A program made the translations under genes and the position numbers. A DNA stretch of 64,000 nt from Sphingomonas ginsengisoli An et al. 2013 (lineage in GTDB: Bacteria > Pseudomonadota > Alphaproteobacteria > Sphingomonadales > Sphingomonadaceae), in NCBI RefSeq assembly GCF_009363895.1, contig NZ_CP045434.1:2312501-2376500 (forward strand). The letters run 5' to 3'. Shown in pieces: positions 26,040 to 34,053 of this stretch (position 1 is the first letter of the stretch; each line of letters opens with the position of its first letter). Below the pieces are notes generated by a model, which was given only the letters and a program-made list of their open reading frames with translations, ran no database searches and was not told the DNA's origin.

Positions 26040-27570
26040 GTCGTCATCAACGCTGACCCTCGACCCCCAGGCGATCGACCTTACTCAGCTCCGCCAACTG
26101 TGGAGCGGGGCGCCGGCGCGCCTGCACGACGCCGCCATGCACCGGATCGACGCGTCGGCCGACGCGGTCGCGCGGATCGTCGCCGGGGGCGAGACGGTCT
26201 ACGGCATCAATACGGGATTCGGCCTGCTCGCCCAGACCCGCATCCCCGCCGAGCGCCTGTCCGAGCTCCAGCGCAACCTCATCCTCTCGCACAGTTGCGG
26301 CCTTGGCGACGCCACCCCGCGCCACGTCGTCCGGCTGATGATCGTGCTGAAGCTGCTCGGCCTCGGTCGCGGGCATTCGGGGGTGCGGCCGGCGGTGATC
26401 GAGGCGCTGCAGGCGCTGCTCGACCATGACGCCATGCCGGTCATCCCGAGCCAGGGCAGCGTCGGCGCCAGCGGCGACCTCGCCCCACTCGCGCACATGA
26501 CCGCCGCGCTGATGGGGCAGGGGTGGATCGACCTCGGCGGCGAGCGGCTGGCCGCCGGCGACGCGCTCCAGCGCCTCGGCCGCGCGCCGCTCGAGCTCGG
26601 CCCCAAGGAAGGACTCGCGCTGATCAACGGCACCCAATTCTCGACCGCGGTCGCGCTCGACGCCCTGTTCGCGGCCGAACGCACCTTCGGCGCCGCGCTC
26701 CACGCCGGGGCGCTGTCGGTCGATGCCTTGAAGGGCAGCGCCAAGCCGTTCGACCCGCGCATTTCCGCGCTGCGCGGCCAGCCCGGACAGATCCGCGTCG
26801 CTGCCGAGCTCGCCCGCCTGCTCGACGGCTCGGCGATCCTTTCCAGCCACACCCACGGCTGCGAAAAGGTGCAGGACCCCTATAGCTTCCGCTGCCAGCC
26901 GCAGGTGATGGGCGCCGCGCTCGACCTGCTCCACAACGCCGCCCGCACGCTGACCATCGAGGCGGGCGCGGTGACCGACAATCCGATCATCTTCGACGAG
27001 GGCGACGGCTGCGACGCCGCCATTTCGGGCGGCAATTTCCACGCCCAGCCGGTCGCCTTCGCCGCCGACACCATCGCCATGGCGCTATGCGAAGTCGGCT
27101 CCTTGAGCGAACGCCGCACCTCGGTGCTGGTCGATCCCAAGATGAGCGGGCTGCCCGCCTTCCTGGTCGACGACGGCGGGGTCAATTCCGGCCTGATGAT
27201 CCCCCAGGTCACCGCCGCCGCGCTGGTCAGCGAGAACAAGAGCCTCGCCTTCCCGGCGTCGGTCGATTCGATCCCGACCTCGGCCGGGCAGGAGGACCAT
27301 GTCTCGATGGCGCCGATCGCCGCGCGCAAGGCATGCGCCATCGCCCGCAATACCGCCGGGGTGGTCGCGGTCGAGCTGATCGCCGCCGCCCAGGGGGTCG
27401 ACTATCACGCCCCGCTCGCGACCAGTCCGGCGCTCCAGGCGCTGCACGGCAAGGTGCGCGCGCTCAGCCCGCACCTCGAGGCGGATCGCTATTGGGCCGA
27501 CGAAATGGCCGCGCTGCAGGCGGCGGTGCTGGCGGGGGAATTGAGCGGCGGCTTCACGCTGTCGGTCTAG
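26038..27570 (+). CDS. hutH: Histidine ammonia-lyase
   Basis: 510 residues. The Ala-Ser-Gly triad that forms the MIO prosthetic group lies in GSVGASGDLAPLAHM (about residue 143). Other family motifs are YGINTGFGLLA, QDPYSFRCQPQVMGA and NPIIFDEG. It deaminates histidine to urocanate, the first step of the pathway. Homology starts at once, and the only start codon at the right place is TTG at 26038, preceded by GGAAAC. The next in-frame ATG is more than 30 codons in, so the TTG is likely but not certain. Confidence 0.93.
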   Translation: MSSSTLTLDPQAIDLTQLRQLWSGAPARLHDAAMHRIDASADAVARIVAGGETVYGINTGFGLLAQTRIPAERLSELQRNLILSHSCGLGDATPRHVVRLMIVLKLLGLGRGHSGVRPAVIEALQALLDHDAMPVIPSQGSVGASGDLAPLAHMTAALMGQGWIDLGGERLAAGDALQRLGRAPLELGPKEGLALINGTQFSTAVALDALFAAERTFGAALHAGALSVDALKGSAKPFDPRISALRGQPGQIRVAAELARLLDGSAILSSHTHGCEKVQDPYSFRCQPQVMGAALDLLHNAARTLTIEAGAVTDNPIIFDEGDGCDAAISGGNFHAQPVAFAADTIAMALCEVGSLSERRTSVLVDPKMSGLPAFLVDDGGVNSGLMIPQVTAAALVSENKSLAFPASVDSIPTSAGQEDHVSMAPIAARKACAIARNTAGVVAVELIAAAQGVDYHAPLATSPALQALHGKVRALSPHLEADRYWADEMAALQAAVLAGELSGGFTLSV

Positions 27571-27583
27571 CGGACCCGCGCCC

Positions 27584-27988
27584 CTAGCTGACCCGCACCC
27601 ACGTCTGGTCCTTGCAGAGGAAGCCGAGGACGCAGCCCTGCACCGTCAGCTCGTTGCCGGCGAGGCTCAGGTTGCCGCTGGCGTGCATGTTCTGCTTGGG
27701 CAGGAAGACGCGGCCCTTCCAGCGGCGGGTGCCGGCCGGGCGGATGTCGGAGAGGATTGTCGTGCCGACCAGCACCTCGGTCCCCCCCTGCGCGGCCTTG
27801 GCCTTGGCCGACGCGCTGGCGTTGACCACCCGCCCGCACAGCGCCGGGCCGCACGGGCCGATCCGCACCACCACGCTGCCCTTGGGATTGCGCCACAGCC
27901 CCTCGAGCTCGGACGCCGGGCTGGCGGCGGCGGGGACCGTGGAGAGCGCCAGCGCGAGGCCGGCGGCGAGGGTCAGTTGCTTGATCAT
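27584..27988 (-). CDS. Secreted DUF2147 domain protein
   Basis: 134 residues. A cleavable signal (MIKQLTLAAGLALALSTVPA, cleavage after AAA) precedes a DUF2147 domain opening LEGLWRNPKGSVVVRIGPCG, with a Cys pair in GPCGPALCG and a later pair in QGCVLGFLC. KGRVFLPKQNMHASGNLSL is the typical middle block. DUF2147 proteins are small periplasmic beta-rich proteins of unknown function. It is convergent with hutH at a distance of 13 bp. Confidence 0.85.
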   Translation of the reverse strand: MIKQLTLAAGLALALSTVPAAASPASELEGLWRNPKGSVVVRIGPCGPALCGRVVNASASAKAKAAQGGTEVLVGTTILSDIRPAGTRRWKGRVFLPKQNMHASGNLSLAGNELTVQGCVLGFLCKDQTWVRVS

Positions 27989-28065
27989 GGGCGTCCCCTA
28001 GCGGCCCGAAGCTGAGCCCAACCTTGCCGAAGCATGGCCGGAATGTGGCGCTTGTCGGCGCGGGG

Positions 28066-31000
28066 TCAATGCGTCGGGCAGTTGATCACCCGCGCGTCGG
28101 GGATGATCCGGGCATCGCGCGGGTGGCCGCGCATCGGCGGTCGCGCCGGCCCGGCGCCGTCCCCGCGGCCGAGCTGCGGGTCGAGCGCCTGCGCATCGGA
28201 CAGCGTCCGCAGCAGCGCGCTGTCGTCCTCCAGCTTCTGCGCGATCAGGTGGCAGACCGCCTCGTCGTGCTGGACGATGCCGTGCACCACCATCAGCCGC
28301 GCGCCCATCACCACCTTGCGCTGGGCGTAGAAGGCGTCGGGCCAGATGACGAGGTTGGCGACCCCGGTCTCGTCCTCGAGCGTGATGAAGCACACCCCCT
28401 TGGCGCTGCCCGGCCGCTGGCGGATCAGCACCAGCCCGGCCAGCTTGACCCGCCGGCCATATTTGACCTCGCGCAGGTCGCTCGCGCGGACGAAGCCTTG
28501 GCTCCCATAATGATCGCGCAGGAACTGCATCGGGTGCGCCTTCAGGCTCAGTCGCGTGGTCTGGTAATCGCTCACCACATGCTCGCCCAAGGGCATCGTC
28601 GGCAGCGTCGCGGTCTCGGTCTCCTCGCCCTCGTCCCGCGCCTGAGCCGCGGCGAATAGCGGCAGCTCGGGCACCGGCCTCAACGCCCGCGCCTCCCATA
28701 GCGCCTGGCGCCGGTCGAGCCCCACTGAGCGGAAGCAGTCGGCCTCGGCCAGCCGCTCGATCGCGTGCGGCGGGACATGGCCGCGCGACTGCAGCTCCTC
28801 GACGCTGGCGAACGGCGCCGCCTCGACCAGTCGCGCGGCATCGGCGGCACGCAGGCCCTCGACCTGGCGGAGGCCGAGGCGGAGGGCAGGGGCCGAACCC
28901 GCTCGTCCTGAGCGGAGGCCGCAGGCCGTAGTCGAAGGGCGTTCACCCGCACCACGCTCCCAACGCCCTTCGACTACGCGCTTCGCGCTCCGCTCAGGAC
29001 GAGCGGGGTGAGCGTCCTCCAGCGAACAATCCCACCCGCTCAGGTTCACATCCACCGCGCGTACCTCGACCCCGTGCTCGCGCGCGTCGCGGACGATTTG
29101 CGCGGGCGCGTAAAACCCCATCGGCTGGCTGTTGAGCAACGCGCAGGCGAAGGCCGCCGGATATTTCCACCGCAGCCAGCTCGACACGTAGACGAGGTGC
29201 GCGAAGCTCGCCGCGTGGCTTTCGGGAAAGCCATATTCGCCAAAGCCGCGGATCTGGTGGAAGCAGCGCTCGGCGAATTCGCGCTCGTAGCCGCGGGTCA
29301 CCATCCGCTCGACCATCTTGTCCTGGAGGAGGTCGATCGTTCCCCGGCTGCGGAAGGTCGCCATCGCCTTCCTCAGCTGGTTGGCTTCCTCGGGACTGAA
29401 TTTGGCGGCGTCCAAGGCGATCTTCATCGCCTGCTCCTGGAACACGGGCACGCCCAGCGTCCGCTTGAGGATCCGCTCCAATTCGTCGGGCGGACCGTGC
29501 TCGGGCGACGGCCGCGGATATTCCACCTTCTCCTTGCCCTGCCGGCGCTTGAGAAAGGGATGGACCATGTCGCCCTGGATCGGCCCGGGGCGGACGATCG
29601 CGACCTCGATCACCAGGTCGTAGAAGCAGCGCGGCTTCAATCGCGGCAGCATGTTCATCTGCGCTCGGCTCTCGACCTGGAAGACACCCAGAGAATCGCC
29701 CTGGCACAGCATGTCGTAGACGCCCGCCTCCTCGCGCGGGACGGTGGCGAGGTCCCACGCCTCACCATGATGCTGCTCGATCAGCGCGAAGCATTTGCGG
29801 ATGCAGGTCAGCATGCCCAATGCGAGCACGTCGATCTTGAGGATGCCCAGTTCCTCGATGTCGTCCTTGTCCCACTCGATGAAGGTGCGGTCGGGCATCG
29901 CGCCATTGCCGACCGGGACCGTCTCGATCAGCGGTCGCTCGGTCAGGATGAAGCCGCCGACATGCTGGCTGAGGTGGCGCGGCATCCCGATCAATTGCTC
30001 GGCGAGCTTGATCACCCGCGCGAGGTGCGGGTCGGAAAGGTCCAGCCCGGCCTCGGCGACATGGTTCTCGCTGACGTCCTCGCCCCAGCCCCAGATGGTC
30101 CCGGCGATCGCCGCGCAAATGTCTTCGGAGAGGCCCATCACCTTGCCGACCTCGCGGATCGCCGAGCGAGGGCGGTAGTGGATGATGGTGGCGGCGATCC
30201 CGGCGCGGTCGCGGCCGTACTTCTGGTAGATGTGCTGGATCACCTCCTCGCGCCGCTCATGCTCGAAATCGACGTCGATGTCGGGCGGCTCCTTGCGCTC
30301 CTCGGAGATGAAGCGCTCGAACAGGAGGTCGTTGGTCGAGGGGTCGACCGCGGTGATGCCGAGGCAATAGCAGACCGCGCTGTTGGCGGCCGACCCACGT
30401 CCCTGGCAGAGGATCGGCGGCTCGCATGAGCGGGCGAAATCGACGATCGAATGGACCGTCAGGAAGTAGCGCGCGAAATCCAGTTTCGCGATCAGTTTGA
30501 GTTCGTGGCGGAGCTGCCTGACGATCGTCTCGGGTACCCCGTCGGTGCCCCACCGCGCCGAAGCGCCGATCCAGGTCAGATGCTCGAGCTGCTGCTGCGG
30601 ACTGCGCCCCTCGGGCACGCTCTCGCGCGGATATTCATATTTGAGCTCGTCGAGACTGAAGCCGAGCGCGTCGGCGAACGCGCGGGTGGCGCGGATCGCG
30701 TGGGGCCAGCGCTCGAACAGCCGCGCCATCTCGGCCGGGCTCTTCAAATGCCGCTCGGCATTGGGGTGGAGGCGGTAGCCGGCCTCCGCCAGCGTGGTCT
30801 TCTCGCGGATGCAGGTCATGATGTCCTGCAGCGGGCGCTTGGCGGGCTCGTGATAATGGACGTCGTTGGTGGCGAGGATGGTCGCGCCGATCGCCTTCGC
30901 CAGCCGGTCCAATCGCTCGATCCGGGCGAGATCGTCGCCGCGATAGAGGTGCGCGGCGGCGATGTGGCGAAGCCCGGGCAGCGCCGCGGTCAGCGCCGGC

Positions 31001-31632
31001 AGCAGCGCTTCGAAGGCGTCCAAATCCTCCTCGGGCCACGCGATGAAGGCGATGCCCTCGCGATGGTCGGCGACATCGGCCAGCGTGAGGTCGCACTCGC
31101 CCTTCTCCGCGCGGCCCTGCCCGAGGCTGAGCAACCGCGACAGCCGCGCATAGCCTTCGCGGTCGATCGGGTAGGCGAGGAGGGTCGCGGCTTGTTCATC
31201 ACCCCCACCCGCTCGTCCTGAGCGGAGCGCGGAGCGCGCAGTCGAAGGGCGTTCGGCGTCGCCACCCTCGGCACGCCCTTCGACTACGGCCTGCGGCCTC
31301 CGCTCAGGACGAGCGAACTGCAGCACATTGCTGCTGGCACTAGGCGCCACCCGCACCACCAGCCGGGACCCGATCAGCGGCCGCAGCCCCGCGCCCTTGC
31401 AGGCGCTATGCATCCGCACCACCCCCGACAGCGTGTTCACGTCGGCGACTCCGATCGCGTCCATCCCCATCGCGAAGGCGGTCATCACCAGCTCGATCGC
31501 GTCCGACGCCCCGCGCAGGAAGCTGAACGGGGTGGCGATCCCCAGTTCGACGAAGTCGGCGGGCGGGATGAACGCGGCGGGACCGCCTTCGCGGACCAGC
31601 TTGCGGCGGGCATAGCCTTCCTGCTCAGGCAT
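28066..31632 (-). CDS. dnaE2: Error-prone DNA polymerase III alpha subunit, DnaE2, with two in-frame palindromic inserts
   Basis: 1188 residues. The N-terminal PHP domain begins FVELGIATPFSFLRGASD. The polymerase palm has RGSAANSAVCYCLGI and the catalytic Asp motif PPDIDVDFEHERREEV (about residue 447). The fingers and an OB-fold domain follow (RVKLAGLVLIRQRPGSAKG near the end). It is the replicative-type polymerase that performs SOS mutagenic bypass together with ImuA and ImuB. Two segments (about residues 105-141 and 875-911) are Arg/Gly/Ser-rich, encoded by palindromic elements, and look like additions to the family sequence; both fall between conserved blocks. The gene is 9 bp downstream of imuB in one operon controlled by the LexA box at 33944. 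Confidence 0.95.
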   Translation of the reverse strand: MPEQEGYARRKLVREGGPAAFIPPADFVELGIATPFSFLRGASDAIELVMTAFAMGMDAIGVADVNTLSGVVRMHSACKGAGLRPLIGSRLVVRVAPSASSNVLQFARPERRPQAVVEGRAEGGDAERPSTARSALRSGRAGGGDEQAATLLAYPIDREGYARLSRLLSLGQGRAEKGECDLTLADVADHREGIAFIAWPEEDLDAFEALLPALTAALPGLRHIAAAHLYRGDDLARIERLDRLAKAIGATILATNDVHYHEPAKRPLQDIMTCIREKTTLAEAGYRLHPNAERHLKSPAEMARLFERWPHAIRATRAFADALGFSLDELKYEYPRESVPEGRSPQQQLEHLTWIGASARWGTDGVPETIVRQLRHELKLIAKLDFARYFLTVHSIVDFARSCEPPILCQGRGSAANSAVCYCLGITAVDPSTNDLLFERFISEERKEPPDIDVDFEHERREEVIQHIYQKYGRDRAGIAATIIHYRPRSAIREVGKVMGLSEDICAAIAGTIWGWGEDVSENHVAEAGLDLSDPHLARVIKLAEQLIGMPRHLSQHVGGFILTERPLIETVPVGNGAMPDRTFIEWDKDDIEELGILKIDVLALGMLTCIRKCFALIEQHHGEAWDLATVPREEAGVYDMLCQGDSLGVFQVESRAQMNMLPRLKPRCFYDLVIEVAIVRPGPIQGDMVHPFLKRRQGKEKVEYPRPSPEHGPPDELERILKRTLGVPVFQEQAMKIALDAAKFSPEEANQLRKAMATFRSRGTIDLLQDKMVERMVTRGYEREFAERCFHQIRGFGEYGFPESHAASFAHLVYVSSWLRWKYPAAFACALLNSQPMGFYAPAQIVRDAREHGVEVRAVDVNLSGWDCSLEDAHPARPERSAKRVVEGRWERGAGERPSTTACGLRSGRAGSAPALRLGLRQVEGLRAADAARLVEAAPFASVEELQSRGHVPPHAIERLAEADCFRSVGLDRRQALWEARALRPVPELPLFAAAQARDEGEETETATLPTMPLGEHVVSDYQTTRLSLKAHPMQFLRDHYGSQGFVRASDLREVKYGRRVKLAGLVLIRQRPGSAKGVCFITLEDETGVANLVIWPDAFYAQRKVVMGARLMVVHGIVQHDEAVCHLIAQKLEDDSALLRTLSDAQALDPQLGRGDGAGPARPPMRGHPRDARIIPDARVINCPTH
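28898..29007. repeat. In-frame palindromic element A inside dnaE2
   Basis: The left arm opens CCCGCTCGTCCTGAGCGGAG and ends with GTCGAAGGGCGTT (28898-28943). The right arm is its reverse complement with changes in the middle (28962-29007), around an 18-bp centre. The dnaE2 frame passes through it, giving an Arg/Gly-rich insert that includes ERPSTTACGLRSGRAG. Confidence 0.85.
31208..31316. repeat. In-frame palindromic element B inside dnaE2
   Basis: The same arms as element A: CCCGCTCGTCCTGAGCGGAG at 31208, and CGCTCAGGACGAGCG ending at 31316. The dnaE2 frame runs through it within the PHP domain, encoding a stretch that includes ERPSTARSALRSGRAG. Confidence 0.85.
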
Positions 31633-31641
31633 GGCGGCGGC

Positions 31642-33327
31642 TCATGCGAACAGCCCGTGGACGAACCATTCGGGCGGCCCGCCGCGCCCGTCGCCGACCA
31701 GCCCTTCGCGGAAGATCCAGAAGCGGCAGCCGGCCTCGTCCTCGACCTTGTAATAATCGCGCAAGCGCGCGGTCGAGCGTTCGCGCCACCATTCGGGGGC
31801 GATCCGCTGCGGCCCCTGCGCGCGGGCGATGTCATGCACCTTGCGCCGCCAGACGAAGCGGCGGGGGAGGCCCTCGGGTGTCGCATAGATGACCGCGATC
31901 GCCTCGGGCGTGTCGAGCAGGCGCTGGGGGGAATCCACCGCACTACTCGTTCGTCCTGAGCGGAGGCCGTAGGCCGCAGTCGAAGGGCGTTCGTGTGGCA
32001 ACACGCCCTTCGACTTCCCCCGGATCAAGTCCGGGGTCCGCTCAGGACGAGCGGGGGTATTCGCAGCCACCCCCGCGACCCACCCGCTCGCCCGCTCGGG
32101 CAAATGGCTCTCGCGCGGCGCTGGCCGTCGCACCTTGTCGGGCCCCAGCTTGACGCTCAGCCGGTCGATCAGCTCGGCCAGCCTGGTCTCGCCCGACGGC
32201 TCGCCGACCAGCGCGTCCTGCCCCGCGTCGAGCCGCTCGGCCCAGCTCGCGGTCAGCGCGAAGGCGTCGACCCCGAAGCCGGGATCGATCGTCTGAGCCT
32301 TGTCGGCGAGCAGCCGGGCGAGGTGCCTGGGATCGCGGGTCGGGATGGAGGTGGCGGCGCTCGCCTCGCTCAGCGTCCCGTCGACCCGGTAGCCGGTCAG
32401 CACCAGCGCGCGTGCGCCCAGCTTGCGCGTCTGCAGCTCGGCGACCAGCCGCGGCACCAGCAGCGCCAGCGCCTGGGGTCCCGCCTCGGGGTGGGTGACC
32501 GGCTCCTGCATCCGCAGCAATGCGCACGGCGGCGGGTCGGGGCGGACCCCAGTCAGCGGCTCGGGCTTGCGGCCCAATGCGCGGTCGAGCGCGTCCAAGG
32601 GATGCTCGGCCTCGCGGAAGCGCCGCGCGAGCGCCTTGCGCGGCACGCCGGCCAAGTCGCCGATGGTCTTGAGGCCGAGCCGGACGAGGATGTGAGTCGC
32701 TTGCGGGCTCAGACGCAGCGCGGCGACGGGGAGGGGGGCGAGCAGCACCGCTAGCCGTGCCGTCGACGCCTGGTCGGTGTTGCCGCCGAACCGCGCCAGC
32801 GCCCACGCCGCGCCCGCGGTCGGCGCGATCGCCGCGCGGGTGGTGAAGCCAAGCGCCGCGATCCGCGCCTCCATCTCGGCCAGCAGCCGCGCCTCGCCGC
32901 CGAACAGGTGCGCGATCCCGGTCAGGTCGAGCCGCAGCGCGTCGGTCCCGTCGAGCTCGACCAGCGGCGACCAGCGGGCCGCCCACAGCGCCAGCGCGCG
33001 CAACCAAGCGGCATCGCCCGCGACATCGGCCGGCACCGCCTCGAGCGCGGGGTCGAGCGCGCGGGCGTCGGTCAGCCGCCCGCCGACCCGCGCCCCGCCC
33101 GCCAGCGCGGCGTCGGTGGCGGCGTGGATCAGCTGGCCGTGCTGCGCCTCGACCGTGAGGACGACGGGCCGCTCAGGCTGATCGTCGCCTGTCCCGAGCG
33201 ACGTCGAGGGGCCTGTCCCGAGCGGCGTCGAGGGGCCTGTCCCGAGCGACGTCGAGGGGCCTGTCCTCGCCCACCGCTCGATCGCCAGCCGGGGCAGCCA
33301 CAGGGAGCAGATCCGTTGATCCGTCAC
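31642..33327 (-). CDS. imuB: ImuB, catalytically inactive Y-family polymerase-like mutagenesis protein
   Basis: 561 residues. The N-terminus RICSLWLPRLAIERWA and the block LRLDLTGIAHLFGGE are typical of ImuB/DinP-like proteins, which keep the Y-family fold but lack catalytic acids and bridge DnaE2, ImuA and the beta clamp. The thumb motif IGDLAGVPRKALARRF is visible. The C-terminal LPRRFVWRRKVHDIARAQGP matches the ImuB tail. Two oddities stand out. Residues about 21-46 are three copies of GPSTSLGT from a 24-bp tandem repeat. Residues about 423-460 come from palindromic element C. Its 5' end overlaps imuA by 155 bp. Confidence 0.93.
   Translation of the reverse strand: MTDQRICSLWLPRLAIERWARTGPSTSLGTGPSTPLGTGPSTSLGTGDDQPERPVVLTVEAQHGQLIHAATDAALAGGARVGGRLTDARALDPALEAVPADVAGDAAWLRALALWAARWSPLVELDGTDALRLDLTGIAHLFGGEARLLAEMEARIAALGFTTRAAIAPTAGAAWALARFGGNTDQASTARLAVLLAPLPVAALRLSPQATHILVRLGLKTIGDLAGVPRKALARRFREAEHPLDALDRALGRKPEPLTGVRPDPPPCALLRMQEPVTHPEAGPQALALLVPRLVAELQTRKLGARALVLTGYRVDGTLSEASAATSIPTRDPRHLARLLADKAQTIDPGFGVDAFALTASWAERLDAGQDALVGEPSGETRLAELIDRLSVKLGPDKVRRPAPRESHLPERASGWVAGVAANTPARPERTPDLIRGKSKGVLPHERPSTAAYGLRSGRTSSAVDSPQRLLDTPEAIAVIYATPEGLPRRFVWRRKVHDIARAQGPQRIAPEWWRERSTARLRDYYKVEDEAGCRFWIFREGLVGDGRGGPPEWFVHGLFA
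31946..32057. repeat. In-frame palindromic element C inside imuB
   Basis: The left arm has TCGTCCTGAGCGGAGG and ends in AGTCGAAGGGCGTTC. The right arm starts ACACGCCCTTCGACTT and ends CCGCTCAGGACGAGCG. The middle of the right arm is replaced by CCCCGGATCAAGTCCGGGG, itself a palindrome and the core of the intergenic repeat at 59892-59979. The imuB frame stays open. Confidence 0.85.
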
Positions 33328-33925
33328 CGGCCATCACCCAGCGCCCCGGGGGGCGTCCGCGCGCACGGAACAGCTCGGCCTCCCAGCGCGGTTCGCCCGG
33401 CGCGCGATGGTCGAGCGGATGGGCCAAACTCGGCGCGCTCGCCAGCCGCCAGCGGAAGCGCGCGCCGCTCAAATTGGCGTGGCCGCCCAGCCTTATCAAA
33501 CAGGCGGCCACGCCATGACGTTCGGCGGCCACCGCCAGCCGCCGGGTCGCGGTGAAGTCGAGCGCGGCGGGGTCCCCCCACACTTCGCCGATCACGGCGC
33601 TCAGGGCCGGGCATCGCAGGCCCTCCTCCATCGCCCACAGCGCCGCCCGGGCGTCGCGCGCCTCGACATGGATGAGCCCCTGGCCGTGGCGCCCGAGCCC
33701 GGCGGGATGGACCCGCCCGCCCTCGAGGATCGCCATCCTTTCCTGCACCCACAACAGCGGCCTGGCCGGGTCGAGCTGCCTAAGCAGGAACCCCGCCCAG
33801 CCCGCGTCGCGCGGGCTCGCGGCGAACAATTCGGACAGCGTCGGTCCGCCCGCCGCCGACAACGGCAGGGGCTGTTCAACCCGCGCGGATTCCCCGCCGG
33901 GGACGGAGGGCAGACCTCGTTCCAC
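33173..33925 (-). CDS. imuA: ImuA, SOS mutagenesis accessory protein
   Basis: 250 residues. The RecA-like core of ImuA is visible: GWAGFLLRQLDPARPLLWVQ, a helix-strand block GLIHVEARDARAALWAMEEG, LSAVIGEVWGD and ATRRLAVAAERHGVAACLIR. It lies first in the imuA-imuB-dnaE2 operon, 19 bp from a LexA box, and acts with ImuB and DnaE2 in translesion mutagenesis. The last 30 residues read three times DRPLDVAR, produced by the 24-bp tandem repeat in a different frame from imuB. Without the repeat the protein would be about 24 residues shorter. Confidence 0.9.
   Translation of the reverse strand: MERGLPSVPGGESARVEQPLPLSAAGGPTLSELFAASPRDAGWAGFLLRQLDPARPLLWVQERMAILEGGRVHPAGLGRHGQGLIHVEARDARAALWAMEEGLRCPALSAVIGEVWGDPAALDFTATRRLAVAAERHGVAACLIRLGGHANLSGARFRWRLASAPSLAHPLDHRAPGEPRWEAELFRARGRPPGRWVMAGDGSTDLLPVAAPAGDRAVGEDRPLDVARDRPLDAARDRPLDVARDRRRSA
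33188..33266. repeat. 24-bp tandem repeat (3 copies plus part of a fourth) shared by imuA and imuB
   Basis: Units CCTGTCCCGAGCGACGTC followed by GAGGGG lie at 33188-33211, 33212-33235 and 33236-33259, with a fourth broken off at 33266. Unit 2 has one substitution. Being a multiple of three, the repeat keeps both overlapping frames open. Its core resembles the arms of elements A-C (GTCCTGAGC, GTCGAAGGG). Confidence 0.85.
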
Positions 33926-33943
33926 ACGACTCGCAACGTTCTT

Positions 33944-33958
33944 GTTCTACTTTTGTTC
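33944..33958 (-). promoter_or_regulatory. LexA (SOS) box, alphaproteobacterial direct-repeat type
   Basis: GTTC (33944-33947), seven bases, GTTC (33955-33958): exactly GTTC-N7-GTTC, which is GAAC-N7-GAAC on the imuA strand and the known alphaproteobacterial SOS operator. It ends 19 bp before the imuA start, where it would block the promoter. A third GTTC at 33938 precedes it. Confidence 0.88.
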
Positions 33959-34053
33959 TTATTCCCGCGAGTCCGGCACGCGAGTCAATGGAGCGACTCG
34001 ACCGCGCTGTTTTTGGCCTTGCACGCGCGGCTCAGGAGCGCTCCACTACGGCG

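Noticed and set aside
33188..33266. Tandem repeats as a CRISPR array
   Set aside because: The units are contiguous with no unique spacers and lie in coding sequence.
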